A stretch of 64,000 nucleotides of DNA from Gammaproteobacteria bacterium (GCA_030832095.1 JAURJT010000049.1:61526-125525), one strand, 5' to 3'. Counted from the first letter of the stretch, positions 26,693 through 36,089 are shown. A program made the numbers and translations. Notes: a model not told the origin generated them from the letters alone.

Positions 26693-26980
26693 GTCGAAAT
26701 GCCTCAAAAAATTGAGTGCTTATCGTAGCAGGTCATGACGCAAATGTTGTGTGCTCACGAGGAGGATTTTGCTTCAGTTCTTGAGACAATGACCGGCATC
26801 TTAGGCTGGCGGCGTTGGCGTCTGGTCAGTAAACACTTGACGCGGTGCAGCGGGCAAGCCACACTCAACACTTCGCAGCCGAGTTTGTAAATGAGGTTCC
26901 TGATGGATGTTTCGAACCTGTCCTATTTACGTGTGTTGATGGATGTTGCGAGTGATTCTTATTTACCCAAGGGTGCTTCG
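26693..26980. other. Divergent intergenic region with a 36-bp imperfect duplication
   Basis: This is 288 bp between the lyase gene and the DUF1445 gene. Near its right end, around 26893-26966, two imperfect 36-bp copies share 'TGATGGATGTT' and 'TTATTTAC' or 'CTATTTAC'. The reading frame of the DUF1445 gene is open through them with ATGs at 26891, 26903 and 26939, so they may be leader or coding sequence. No clear promoter hexamers were identified. Confidence 0.4.
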
Positions 26981-27814
26981 ATGAACGACCTCAGTCTGCC
27001 AAAAGCGGTTAGCCAAGCGGCGCTGTCTGCGCAAACCCCTAACCCTGGCCACCAAGCCCGTTTGCGTAGCCGCAACGGCGAGGCTCGCGGTCATACCGCG
27101 GGTGTCGCACCGGGCAACGTGCAGGGCAATTTGATGGTCTTGCCCAAAGATCTGGCAAGTGATTTTTTGCTGTTTTGTCAGCGTAATCCTCGACCCTGTC
27201 CAATTTTGGCCGTATCCGAACCGGGTAATCCTATGCTACCCAGCCTCGGCGAAGACGTTGACATTCGTTACGACATCCCGCGTTATCGTGTCTACAAAGA
27301 CGGCGTCTTGGTTGACGAGCCTTACGATATTGCCAGTCAATGGCGCGACGATTTAGTGAGCTTTGTTTTAGGCTGCTCTTTTTCGTTTGAGCAAGCCTTG
27401 GTCGAAGCGGGTATTCCTTTGCGGCATCTCGAAGAGCAGCGTACGGTACCGATGTACCGAACCAATATTGCAACGACGCCGGCTGGCGTGTTTCACGGCC
27501 CAATGGTGGTGTCTATGCGACCAATGCGTGCTGCTGACATTGTGCGTGCCGTGCAGGTCACTTCGCGGTTTCCGAGTGTGCACGGTGCGCCGGTGCACAT
27601 TGGCATGCCGCACTTGATTGGCATTCAAGATATCAATCAACCGGATTTTGGTGAATCGGTCACCATCCATGAGGATGAGATGCCTGTGTTTTGGGCTTGT
27701 GGTGTGACGCCGCAATCCGTTGCGATGGCGATGAAGCCTGCTTTTTGTCTGACGCACGCGCCGGGGTCAATGCTTGTCACCGATCTGACAAATAATAGTC
27801 TGGCAAGTTTTTAA
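26981..27814 (+). CDS. DUF1445 / UPF0317 putative hydro-lyase
   Basis: This 277-residue protein belongs to the DUF1445 family, whose mammalian relative is a D-glutamate cyclase. Conserved stretches seen are '[20 protein letters not shown]', '[15 protein letters not shown]', '[18 protein letters not shown]' and '[11 protein letters not shown]'. ATG 26981 gives the normal family length; in-frame ATGs at 26891, 26903 and 26939 would add up to 30 residues. It heads a group with a TRAP transporter, a DUF2848 protein and an amidase. Its role in handling an imported acid or lactam is inference. Confidence 0.85.
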   Translation: MNDLSLPKAVSQAALSAQTPNPGHQARLRSRNGEARGHTAGVAPGNVQGNLMVLPKDLASDFLLFCQRNPRPCPILAVSEPGNPMLPSLGEDVDIRYDIPRYRVYKDGVLVDEPYDIASQWRDDLVSFVLGCSFSFEQALVEAGIPLRHLEEQRTVPMYRTNIATTPAGVFHGPMVVSMRPMRAADIVRAVQVTSRFPSVHGAPVHIGMPHLIGIQDINQPDFGESVTIHEDEMPVFWACGVTPQSVAMAMKPAFCLTHAPGSMLVTDLTNNSLASF

Positions 27815-27989
27815 TCGCCTTTGTTTGAAGAGCGGTTCGGCACTTTATCAGGGTCGCTCAACAAATTGTTAGTCGCCCCACGGGTTTTTAGCAAGGTGTG
27901 GTGTTTGCCGAAGCACAGCCGGCTTGCGGCTGCTGAGGTGATAGATTCTTTCTCTGTTGTCGATGTGTCATATTTTTAGGAGCTTATAA

Positions 27990-29075
27990 ATGAACGTTTT
28001 AAATCGATCAATGATGGTCACAGCCCTGTGCGCCGCGTTGCAGGTCTCGGCCGTGTCGGCCCAAACGGCTGCAACGGGGCCCAAGATTGCGGTGCAAGCC
28101 ATTACACAGGTGTCGCCAACGATTCCGCAGTACACCCAGGTGGATCAGCCCATGTTGCGCGATGGTCTCAAAGCGGCCACCAACGGTCGGGTTGAAATCA
28201 CGCTCTCGTCTTGGCCAGAGCGCAACGTCAATGGTCCTGAAGTGCTGCGCTTAGTGCGCTCGGGTCAAGTTGACATTGCAGCGGGTCCGCTCACCACAGT
28301 TTCGGGCGACGTGCCGATGCTCGATGGTATCGACCTTGCCGGTTTAAATCCTGGCATTGCACAGGCGCGCAAAGTCGCAGACGCGATGATGCCGGTTGCG
28401 AATAAAGAGCTTGAAAAATTAGGTATCAAACTTGTGGCAACGTACCCGTTCTCGGGTCAAATGTTGTTCTGCCGTAAGCCAATTGCCTCGTTAGCGGATT
28501 TGAAAGGCCTGAAAGTGCGAATCAACGGGCCCTCGGCCGGTGACCTGGTCAAGGCGTTGGGTGGACAACCTGTTTCGCTCGCCTTTGGTGAAGTCTACAC
28601 AGCGCTTGAGCGTGGCACCGTTGATTGCGGCATCACAGGTTCGGGTTCGGGCAATGGCGTGAAATGGCCAGAGGTGACAACACATCTTCACACGCTATCT
28701 TTATCCTGGTCGACCGCTGGATACTTTGTGAATTTGGCTTGGTGGAACAAGCTTGAGCCTTCGATTCGTGCTGAGTTTGAAAAGACGTTTGCCGCAATTG
28801 AAAATGCCCAGTGGAAACTTGGCGAAGAGGCGACTGCTGATGGCGTGGCATGTAACGTTGGCCGTGCAGAGGGTTGTTCGGGCAAATTGGCAACGCTGGT
28901 TAAAAAGCCCATGGCAGAAGTTAAGGCTCAGCCAAATGAGGCAAGCTTGATTCAGGCAAGTCTGGCTGACACAATCTTGCCCGCCTGGGTTAAACGCTGT
29001 GGCGATCGTTGCGGTGTGGTGTACAACGAGGTGATCGCACCGATCACCGGTGTGAAATACACCGCCGGTAAGTAA
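27990..29075 (+). CDS. TRAP transporter periplasmic receptor, DctP-like
   Basis: This 361-residue protein has a Sec signal peptide cleaved near 'SAVSAQ' (about residue 25) and DctP-fold features such as 'FSGQMLFCRKPIASLADL' and 'ALERGTVDCGI'. It would bind an organic acid for the DctQM pair encoded next. An AGGAG ribosome site precedes ATG 27990. It is longer than usual receptors because of an insertion with Cys pairs ('GVACNVGRAEGCSGK', 'KRCGDRCGV') that may form disulfides. Confidence 0.88.
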   Translation: MNVLNRSMMVTALCAALQVSAVSAQTAATGPKIAVQAITQVSPTIPQYTQVDQPMLRDGLKAATNGRVEITLSSWPERNVNGPEVLRLVRSGQVDIAAGPLTTVSGDVPMLDGIDLAGLNPGIAQARKVADAMMPVANKELEKLGIKLVATYPFSGQMLFCRKPIASLADLKGLKVRINGPSAGDLVKALGGQPVSLAFGEVYTALERGTVDCGITGSGSGNGVKWPEVTTHLHTLSLSWSTAGYFVNLAWWNKLEPSIRAEFEKTFAAIENAQWKLGEEATADGVACNVGRAEGCSGKLATLVKKPMAEVKAQPNEASLIQASLADTILPAWVKRCGDRCGVVYNEVIAPITGVKYTAGK

Positions 29076-29077
29076 AG

Positions 29078-29752
29078 GTGTTTCAAGGCCTTGAATGGCT
29101 CAGCCGCCGTGCGATGTGGATAGCGGGCTTTTGCTATCTACTGATCACGGCACTGATCTGTTTTGATATTTTTGCCAGAAAGTTTCTCGGATTTTCAACC
29201 GAATCCACCACTGAACTCACAGGCTATCTCATGGCCGTTGGTATGAGTTGGGGGCTGGCTGGCACACTGTTTGAGCGTGGTCATGTGCGCATCGACGTAC
29301 TGGTGCAGCGCATGCCTTTGCGTGTGCGAGTATGGTTGCATTTGGCCTCACTGCTCGCGTTAGTCATCTCAACCGCGTTCTATGTTTACGGTGCGGTCTC
29401 GATCGCACGCGACTCTTTTGCTTTTAATGCGACTGATCTCACCACCTTGCGCACGCCCCTAGTTCTACCGCAAGGGCTGTGGGCATCCGGCTTTGTATTG
29501 CTATTGCTTGCAGCCCTTACTCTGGTGCTGCGTTCAGTCGGGCAGTTAATGCGTGGCGACCTTGGCGCGATGGATCGTGCCTTAATGGCGCGTACTTACG
29601 AAGACGAAGCCGCCGAAACACTCGAAGCGGTTGCCGAGGCACAAGCACATATGCAGGCGCCTGGCTATTCGTCTACTAAGGTGGTTGCTGAGCAACAGGC
29701 ACCTAACCAGACCCCCAGCGTTTCGTCTACTCATAAACGAGGCAGTCAATGA
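29078..29752 (+). CDS. TRAP transporter small subunit, DctQ family, with long hydrophilic tail
   Basis: This 224-residue inner-membrane protein has four hydrophobic segments in the first 165 residues and the DctQ-type 'STTELTGYLMAVGMSWGLAG'. The last 55-60 residues are hydrophilic and low-complexity, rich in Glu, Ala, Gln, Ser and Thr, which is unusual for DctQ (about 160-180 residues). The start is GTG 29078, just after the receptor stop. Its stop overlaps the next ATG (ATGA). Confidence 0.86.
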   Translation: MFQGLEWLSRRAMWIAGFCYLLITALICFDIFARKFLGFSTESTTELTGYLMAVGMSWGLAGTLFERGHVRIDVLVQRMPLRVRVWLHLASLLALVISTAFYVYGAVSIARDSFAFNATDLTTLRTPLVLPQGLWASGFVLLLLAALTLVLRSVGQLMRGDLGAMDRALMARTYEDEAAETLEAVAEAQAHMQAPGYSSTKVVAEQQAPNQTPSVSSTHKRGSQ

Positions 29753-31149
29753 TTGCGATCGTATTCATTGTGATCATGGCGATCGTGATTGGTGGTGCTA
29801 GCTTATTTGGCGGTGCTGATAGTGCCGCGGCCTTATCCGCGACGACGGTGCCTTGGTGGGCGTTATTGGCGGTATTAGGGGCGTTTGCCGGGTTTTTTGC
29901 GGGCGGTATCTATGTAGGGGCTGCGTTGTCCTCGCTGGCACTGCTGGCCGGCTTTTCGCTTTCAGATCGTCCGTTTTGGAACTTTCTGGGCGAAATGATT
30001 TGGGCGCCGTCTACCAACTTTGTGTTGGTGTCTGTGCCCTTGTTTTTATTGATGGGCGAAATTATGTTGCGCGCGGGTTTGTCTGAGCGCCTGTACCGTG
30101 GCTTGAATGTCTGGATGGGCCGTTTGCCTGGTGGCTTACTTCACACCAATATTCTGGCCTGCGGAGTGTTTTCTGCGGTGGCGGGTTCAAGCGTGGCGAC
30201 GGCAGCAACGATGGGGTCGGTGGCCTTACCGTATTTTGAAAAAAGTCATTATCCGCCAAAGTTGGTGCTCGGGTCTCTCGCTGCTGGCGGGGCCTTGGGT
30301 AACTTGATCCCTCCTGGTATCACGTTCATTATTTACGGTTTGATTACCGAGACCTCCGTCGGTGCGCTTTACATCGCTGCCATTGGCCCCAGTATTTTGG
30401 TAGTGCTCTTATTTGTTTTGGTGATCTTGTACTACAGCTACAAGCTTAAGCTGCGTGCGGATCCAAACGCCGTGGGCGTGACGTGGCGCCACAAAATCGC
30501 AAGCTTGTCAGATTTATTGCCTACAGCGCTGTTAATTGGCTTGGTGCTCGGTACGATTTATGCCGGCTTGGCCACCCCGACTGAATCGGCGGCGCTCGGC
30601 GTGGCGGGCAGTCTGCTGCTCGCGCTGATTGACCGCAAACTTAACTGGAAAATGATCTCTGAGTCGTTGCATGCGACCGCACGCACCACGTCAATGATTG
30701 CGTTGATTTTGTTCGGTGCCTATGTGTTGAACTACATTTTGTCGGCCCTAGGTGTGCCGCAAATGCTGGCAAAATTCTTAACTGGCTTACCCCTGCCTGG
30801 GTGGGCCATCATGTTGGTCATCATTGGCTTCTATTTAGCGTTGGGCACCTTCATGGAAGGCCTGTCGATGGTGATCTGTACTGTTCCGCTGCTTTTTCCG
30901 GTGGTCAAAGCGTTGGGCTACGATCCAATTTGGTTCGGTGTCGTGATTACGATGCTGGTCGAGATCGCGATGATTAGTCCGCCTGATGGCACCGTGTTGT
31001 ATGTCTTGCAAGGAATGCGACGACAACCTGGACCAATCACCGATGTTTTTTCTGGTGTGATGCCCTTCATGTTTGTCTACATGTTGGCCATTATCATTTT
31101 GATGGTGTTTCCGTCGATCGCGTTATGGCTACCTGCAGTCCTGTCTTGA
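29749..31149 (+). CDS. TRAP transporter large permease subunit, DctM family
   Basis: This 466-residue permease has about 12 hydrophobic segments and DctM motifs 'VAGSSVATAATMGSVALP' and 'GALGNLIPPGITFIIYG'. ATG 29749 overlaps the DctQ stop by four bases. It is longer than the first DctM in the window (422 residues), mostly because of an extra N-terminal hydrophobic region. Confidence 0.94.
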   Translation: MIAIVFIVIMAIVIGGASLFGGADSAAALSATTVPWWALLAVLGAFAGFFAGGIYVGAALSSLALLAGFSLSDRPFWNFLGEMIWAPSTNFVLVSVPLFLLMGEIMLRAGLSERLYRGLNVWMGRLPGGLLHTNILACGVFSAVAGSSVATAATMGSVALPYFEKSHYPPKLVLGSLAAGGALGNLIPPGITFIIYGLITETSVGALYIAAIGPSILVVLLFVLVILYYSYKLKLRADPNAVGVTWRHKIASLSDLLPTALLIGLVLGTIYAGLATPTESAALGVAGSLLLALIDRKLNWKMISESLHATARTTSMIALILFGAYVLNYILSALGVPQMLAKFLTGLPLPGWAIMLVIIGFYLALGTFMEGLSMVICTVPLLFPVVKALGYDPIWFGVVITMLVEIAMISPPDGTVLYVLQGMRRQPGPITDVFSGVMPFMFVYMLAIIILMVFPSIALWLPAVLS

Positions 31150-31152
31150 CCG

Positions 31153-31181
31153 ACTTCCCGCCCTAAAGGAGGAAGGTTTTT
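31153..31181 (+). terminator. Possible terminator after the second TRAP operon
   Basis: CTTCC pairs with GGAAG around an inner CC/GG pairing, followed by five T's. The stem is short and imperfect. The embedded AAAGGAGG looks like a ribosome site but has no start codon after it. Confidence 0.45.
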
Positions 31182-31221
31182 CGCACCTGCCGTTCAACTT
31201 TTTTACTTTCTTATTCTTCAA

Positions 31222-31947
31222 ATGATAATGAAACCTCACCTGTATTTTTCTTGCGAAGCAGTTGGTGCTGATGGCACGATTACTACAACGCTAGCCTCGG
31301 TTGCCCCAAGGCATTATGTGATTGCTGGCTGGACAGGTCGTGATGCGGCGGCGATCGAGCATCATATTCACGAACTCGGTTTGATCGGTGTGCCTGCGCC
31401 CTCTACCGTGCCGCTTTACTACCGCGGCAGTTCTTTGTTACTGACACAGGCCGAAACGATTGAGGTCGTAGGGTCAGATAGTTCGGGCGAGGTTGAGCCA
31501 GTTTTGTTTTACTCCGGCGGTGAGTGGTGGCTGACAGTTGGCTCTGATCACACCGACCGTCGAGTTGAAACGTATTCGATTGCTGTGTCTAAGCAGTTGT
31601 GTCCTAAACCGACGGGCACTTCGGCTTGGCGGTGGTCTGACGTCTCTGCGTATCAAGATGAACTTGAGCTGATCTCACGCATTTTTGAAGATGGTAAATG
31701 GGTTGAGTATCAGAAGGGCGCTTTCGCCGCGATCCGGCCGCTTGAATCGTTGCGCAACGGCTGCTTCGCGGGCCCGCATATTGACGAGGGTAGCTTTGTT
31801 TCGTGCGGTACGCTTGGTGCCATCCCAAACGCCAAGGGTGAGGGCATTCGGGCAGCGACACAAATGGAACTTGAAATCCGTGACCCTCGGCGCAAACGTA
31901 GTATTAAGCATCGCTATTCGGTTGAAGTCTTGCCGCTCGTGTCTTGA
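31222..31947 (+). CDS. DUF2848 family protein
   Basis: This 241-residue protein matches the DUF2848 family in segments such as 'HIHELGLIGVPAPSTVPLYYR', read in two parts at residues 48-68, and 'SGGEWWLTVGSDHTDR' (94-109). Family members often lie next to amidases, as here; the biochemical role is not established. ATG 31222 was used; ATG 31228 is equally possible and no clear ribosome site was seen. It is preceded by the TRAP operon and followed by the amidase gene. Confidence 0.82.
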   Translation: MIMKPHLYFSCEAVGADGTITTTLASVAPRHYVIAGWTGRDAAAIEHHIHELGLIGVPAPSTVPLYYRGSSLLLTQAETIEVVGSDSSGEVEPVLFYSGGEWWLTVGSDHTDRRVETYSIAVSKQLCPKPTGTSAWRWSDVSAYQDELELISRIFEDGKWVEYQKGAFAAIRPLESLRNGCFAGPHIDEGSFVSCGTLGAIPNAKGEGIRAATQMELEIRDPRRKRSIKHRYSVEVLPLVS

Positions 31948-32087
31948 CGCTAGTTTTTTAGGCAGTGCCTGTATGAAGTCATCAGTGTTTCTGATTACCA
32001 CGCAGGCGGTGATTTGAGGGGATTTAGCGATTACCACGACTCAACTCGAGCCCGTTTTAGTTCTGAGCATCTCGACCCACTTGATAT

Positions 32088-32114
32088 CCTCCCCTCCCTG
32101 AACGGCGAGGTTTT
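32088..32114 (+). terminator. Possible terminator after the DUF2848 gene
   Basis: CCTC pairs with GAGG around an inner CC/GG pairing, followed by TTTT. Its form resembles the hairpin at 31153-31181 and also the ends of IS200/IS605-type elements. As the pairing is weak, confidence is low. Confidence 0.35.
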
Positions 32115-32162
32115 ACGCGCCAAGCACATAAATTTTTTCTAACACTTCTTTCTTTATTCATC

Positions 32163-33512
32163 ATGACCCACATCACTCAAACTATCGATCAGCTCAACGC
32201 TCGCCTCGCACGTGGTGAAACGACCCGCGAAGCCCTTGTCGCGCAGGCCTTAGAAAATGCGACCAAGGCATCGGCTAACAGTGTCTTCACGGTGTTGTAT
32301 CCAGAGGCTGCACTGGCGGTGGCACGTCAAGCCGATGCGGCTCAGGCAGCGGGGCTTGAGCAACCGGCTTTAGCCGGCTTGCCAGTCTCTATCAAAGACC
32401 TCTATGGCGTAGCTGGCGAAACCACGATGTCAGGCTCAATCGTATGCAAGGGTGAGCCGGTGCAAACGCATGATGCTCCCGTCGTTGCGCGACTGCGTGC
32501 GGCTGGTTCGGCCATTATTGGGAAAACGAATATGACCGAATTCGCTTTTTCAGGGATTGGCATCAACCCCCATTACGGTACCCCGGTCAATCCGACAGAT
32601 GCTAAGGTTGCGCGCGTGCCAGGTGGCTCGTCATCGGGGGCGGCCGTTTCGGTGGCGTTAGGGTTGGCGGTGGCAGGTTTGGGATCGGATACTGGCGGTT
32701 CGATTCGTGTGCCAGCCGCGCTGTGTGGAATCGTCGGTTTTAAAAGCTCTCAATTTCGTGTGCCACTCACTGGGGCGATGGAGCTTGCCCGTTCGCTCGA
32801 CACCGCATGTGCGATGACGCGCAGCGTCCAAGATTGTTTGACTGTCGACGGTGTGTTGTCAGGCGCAATGCTGAAAGTCAAGCGCCGTCCCTTGTCTGGT
32901 ATGCGCTTTGCCTTGCCCCAAACGACTCTTTTAGAGGGGTTAGATCCGACGGTGTCTAAGGCCTTTGCGCGCAGTGTGTCGATGTTGGCGGCCGCGGGTG
33001 CCCAGATTGTTGACATCCCGCTAACTGAGTTATCCGAGATCCCTAAGCTCAATGCGCCTGGTGGCCTATCGCCGATCGAGGCCTATGCCGTGCATCATGC
33101 GCGTTTGGCTAAATCCAAAGAGGGCTTTGATCACCGTGTCGCCGCACGCGTTGCGTTAGGGGCGCCGGTGACGGCACAGCAGTATCTTGCAATGCTCGAC
33201 AACCGGTTAGATTGGATTGCCAGAGTTGAGCATGCGATCGAGGGGTTTGATGCGGTGCTTTGCCCGACCACGCCGATTATTGCGCCAGAGATTGCCAAGC
33301 TTGAGGCCTCTGATGAAGCATTTTTTAAGGCAAATGGCCAGATGTTGCGCAACACGTTTGCTTTTAACTTTTTGGACGGCTGCTCGTTTAGCTTGCCTTG
33401 TCACATTGCCGGCGAGCAGGCGGTCGGGTTGATGCTGTCGTCGGTGAGGGGCGACGATGCTGCCTTGGCGGCTGTCGCGCTTGCAGTCGAAGTTGCCTTG
33501 GCGTCGCGCTAG
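32163..33512 (+). CDS. Amidase (amidase signature family)
   Basis: This 449-residue hydrolase has the Ser-cisSer-Lys triad of the amidase signature family. K78 is in 'LPVSIKDLYG', the cis-serine is probably S156 in 'PGGSSSGAAV', and the nucleophile S180 is in 'GSDTGGSIRVPA'. It hydrolyses an amide to acid and ammonia; the substrate is unknown. Neighbouring DUF2848 and TRAP genes suggest that an imported amide or a related intermediate is processed. The start at 32163 gives a standard N-terminus. Confidence 0.92.
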   Translation: MTHITQTIDQLNARLARGETTREALVAQALENATKASANSVFTVLYPEAALAVARQADAAQAAGLEQPALAGLPVSIKDLYGVAGETTMSGSIVCKGEPVQTHDAPVVARLRAAGSAIIGKTNMTEFAFSGIGINPHYGTPVNPTDAKVARVPGGSSSGAAVSVALGLAVAGLGSDTGGSIRVPAALCGIVGFKSSQFRVPLTGAMELARSLDTACAMTRSVQDCLTVDGVLSGAMLKVKRRPLSGMRFALPQTTLLEGLDPTVSKAFARSVSMLAAAGAQIVDIPLTELSEIPKLNAPGGLSPIEAYAVHHARLAKSKEGFDHRVAARVALGAPVTAQQYLAMLDNRLDWIARVEHAIEGFDAVLCPTTPIIAPEIAKLEASDEAFFKANGQMLRNTFAFNFLDGCSFSLPCHIAGEQAVGLMLSSVRGDDAALAAVALAVEVALASR

Positions 33513-33723
33513 GTCGGCATCTGGATGGTTTGGGGCAAGGCAACTATTCTAAAAATGCTAAACAGGCGATCCGGTTGAGTGTTCGCAGGTGTAAAACGGT
33601 CAGGATAACGCGTTGAAAGCCCCTGAAATCGATCGAAACACGTGACTTGGTCTGAGCCCCTTATCGTTGGTATCGAACGGCCCTAAGCTACTCCTCAGTT
33701 CAACTAAACAGAGGAGCGAGTCA

Positions 33724-33957
33724 ATGAGAGCCTTGCGCGGTATGGTGGTTGGGGTGTTTACCTTGCTAACAGGCTGTGTGGCCTATGGCCCTCAACCTGC
33801 AGGGTATGGGTATGGTGATGGTTACGGGTATGCGCCCAGCTATTCGTACACGCCTGTGTACGTTGCGCCTGTTCCACGGATCGTGGTGCCTGTTGTGAGG
33901 TACCCTCAGAGGTACCCTGGTCATAGGCATTGGGGGTATCCTCGCTGGCGTGGGTAG
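33724..33957 (+). CDS. Small Tyr/Pro/Gly-rich lipoprotein
   Basis: This 77-residue protein has a signal peptide with lipobox 'LLTGC' (Cys near residue 18). The mature part is rich in Tyr, Gly and Pro ('YGYGDGYGYAPSYSYTPVY') and ends basic ('HRHWGYPRWRG'). ATG 33724 has a strong GAGGAG site. Such small lipoproteins are common in Burkholderiales envelopes; the function is unknown. Confidence 0.75.
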   Translation: MRALRGMVVGVFTLLTGCVAYGPQPAGYGYGDGYGYAPSYSYTPVYVAPVPRIVVPVVRYPQRYPGHRHWGYPRWRG

Positions 33958-34080
33958 GTGCTATGCGTGACAAAGGCGCACGCTTTGGCTCACAAACCTG
34001 TAAAGTGTCGGCACTTGCCCAGTTTAGAGCCCACATCAGGAGCTCGGCCCACTGAGCGGCAAGCTTACACGGAGCAGCCA

Positions 34081-34929
34081 TTGAAAGTCCCGCAGCGTCT
34101 CGCGCCGCTTGTCGAAGAAGGTTTAGTCGACGAAGTTCTCAGTCAGCTCATGAGCGGAAAAGAGGCCACGGTGTACGTGGTGCGTTGTGGCGACTCTGTG
34201 CGGTGTGCCAAGGTGTACAAAGACGCCAAGCAACGCAGCTTCAAAAACGCGGTGTCTTATACCGAAGGGCGCAAAGTCAAAAATAGTCGCCAGGCTCGCG
34301 CCATGGAAAAAGGCACACGCTACGGCAGGCAAATGCAAGAAGAAGCGTGGCAAAACGCTGAAGTCGATGCGCTATTTCGTCTGGCAAACGCGGGGGTACG
34401 AGTGCCTCAGCCCTACATTTGCACGGATGGTGTCCTGTTAATGGAACTCGTCACAGATGCTGACGGTCAAGTGGCGCCCCGCCTCAATGATGTAGAGCTC
34501 ACAGCAGAGTCGGCGATTGAGCATCATGCGTACTTGATTAACCAGGTTGTCCGGATGCTGTGTGCTGGGGTGATCCATGGTGACCTGTCTGAATACAATA
34601 TTTTGATGGCAGCGAGCGGACCGGTGATTATTGATTTGCCGCAGGCTGTTGACGCTGCAGGTAATAACGAAGCTGCTGCGATGCTGTCGCGTGATGTGCA
34701 AAATCTGGCCGTTTATTTTGGTCAGTTTGCCCCTCAGTTGCTGACAACGGCTTATGCCAAAGAAATTTGGCAACACTATGTGGCTGGGACTTTAACGCCC
34801 GAAACCGCCTTAACGGGCTTTGTGGCGGCCGACACGACTCCCGTTGATATGGCTGGCTTGCTTCAAGAAATCGAAGACACCCGCCGCGAAGAGCAAGAGC
34901 GCAGGCTGCGCCTGCAAGAGCGCGATTGA
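34081..34929 (+). CDS. RIO-type serine protein kinase
   Basis: This 282-residue atypical kinase has 'GKEATVYVVRCG' (ATP loop, residues 26-37), K44 for ATP, 'IHGDLSEYNIL' with catalytic D168 and N173, and the metal Asp D185 in 'VIIDLPQAV'. It resembles the bacterial PA4780-like RIO kinases, which begin with Lys-x-Pro-x-Arg and 'LVDEVL'. The matching start here is TTG 34081, with a GGAG site 6 bases before it; no ATG is available. The C-terminus is strongly charged. Confidence 0.88.
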   Translation: MKVPQRLAPLVEEGLVDEVLSQLMSGKEATVYVVRCGDSVRCAKVYKDAKQRSFKNAVSYTEGRKVKNSRQARAMEKGTRYGRQMQEEAWQNAEVDALFRLANAGVRVPQPYICTDGVLLMELVTDADGQVAPRLNDVELTAESAIEHHAYLINQVVRMLCAGVIHGDLSEYNILMAASGPVIIDLPQAVDAAGNNEAAAMLSRDVQNLAVYFGQFAPQLLTTAYAKEIWQHYVAGTLTPETALTGFVAADTTPVDMAGLLQEIEDTRREEQERRLRLQERD

Positions 34930-34956
34930 GGTAATCGTCAATCACATGGCTATAAT
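34926..34956 (+). promoter_or_regulatory. Putative sigma-70 promoter for ilvE
   Basis: TTGAGG at 34926-34931 and a consensus TATAAT at 34951-34956 are separated by 19 bp, 35 bp before the ilvE ATG. The -35 overlaps the stop codon of the kinase gene. The -10 is perfect while the spacing is long. Confidence 0.5.
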
Positions 34957-34991
34957 CAAGTGCAAATATATCTAATCACTTGAACCTTGCC

Positions 34992-36089
34992 ATGACTGCA
35001 CAACCTACTCTCGCCTTTCGATCACTCAAATCTTCCCATCCCACGCCTCAGGCCGAGCGAGAAGCGATCGTCGCAAACCCTGGTTTTGGTAAGTACTTTA
35101 CCGATCATATGGTGTCGATTGACTGGACGCTCGAGCAAGGCTGGCACGATGCCGCGCTTAAGCCTTACGGGCCTTTGATGCTTGATCCGGCTTCGTCGGT
35201 TTTGCACTATGCCCAAGAAATATTTGAAGGCCTGAAAGCCTACCGTCACCCCGATGGTTCAATCTGGACGTTTCGTCCTGAACAAAACGCTGCACGGATG
35301 CAGCGCTCGGCAACGCGGCTCGCCTTGCCACCGTTACCAACAGATTTGTTTCTTGAGTCGATTAAGCAACTTGTTGCCGCCGATGCAGCCTGGGTACCAG
35401 GTTCAGGCGAAATGAGTTTGTATATTCGGCCTTTCATGATCGCCAACGAAAGCTTTTTGGGTGTGCGCTCGGCGCACCGTGCGGCCTACTATGTCATCGC
35501 AAGCCCAGCGGGCCCTTACTTTGCTAAGGGTGTCGCGCCTGTGATGATCTGGCTGGCTGAAGATCATGCGCGTGCGGCCTATGGTGGCACAGGTGCTGCC
35601 AAGTGCGGTGGTAACTATGCAGCCTCGCTGTTGCCGCAGCAAGAGGCCTACGAGAACGGTTGCCCTCAGGTGTTATTTTTAGATTCGCAAGAAGGTAAGT
35701 ACGTCGAAGAGCTCGGCGGCATGAACGTATTTTTGGTGCTCAAGGATGGCACGCTGGTCACACCCGAGTTGACGGGTAGCATTCTTGAAGGTGTCACGCG
35801 CATGAGCATTATCCAACTTGCTCGCGATCGTGGTCATCAAGTGCAAGAGCGCAAAATTACCATTGACGAGTGGCGTGAGGGTATCGCTTCAGGTGAAGTC
35901 GCAGAAGCGTTTGCGTGTGGAACAGCTGCGGTGGTGACGCCGATTGCGGCGCTCAAAGGGCGTGGCTTTATTGCGGGTGACGAACATGCAGCAGCGGGCA
36001 AACTCACCATGTCCTTACGACAAGAGCTCACCGATATTCAATCAGGGCGCTTGCCCGATCGTCATGGTTGGCTGCAGCGTTTGGTATAA
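34992..36089 (+). CDS. ilvE: Branched-chain amino acid aminotransferase
   Basis: This 365-residue PLP enzyme makes or degrades Leu, Ile and Val by transamination with glutamate/2-oxoglutarate. The PLP lysine is K204 in 'GTGAAKCGGNYAASLLPQ', and 'YIRPFMIANE' and 'EELGGMNVFLVLKDG' are typical. The length fits the longer, mammalian-like BCAT class (about 360 residues) rather than the E. coli IlvE class (about 309). ATG 34992 has only a weak ribosome site; TTG 34980 is a less likely alternative. Confidence 0.94.
   Translation: MTAQPTLAFRSLKSSHPTPQAEREAIVANPGFGKYFTDHMVSIDWTLEQGWHDAALKPYGPLMLDPASSVLHYAQEIFEGLKAYRHPDGSIWTFRPEQNAARMQRSATRLALPPLPTDLFLESIKQLVAADAAWVPGSGEMSLYIRPFMIANESFLGVRSAHRAAYYVIASPAGPYFAKGVAPVMIWLAEDHARAAYGGTGAAKCGGNYAASLLPQQEAYENGCPQVLFLDSQEGKYVEELGGMNVFLVLKDGTLVTPELTGSILEGVTRMSIIQLARDRGHQVQERKITIDEWREGIASGEVAEAFACGTAAVVTPIAALKGRGFIAGDEHAAAGKLTMSLRQELTDIQSGRLPDRHGWLQRLV

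Noticed and set aside
31165..31176. Strong ribosome-site-like AAAGGAGGAAGG
   Set aside because: No ATG, GTG or TTG lies at usable distance downstream; it is part of a hairpin after the TRAP operon.
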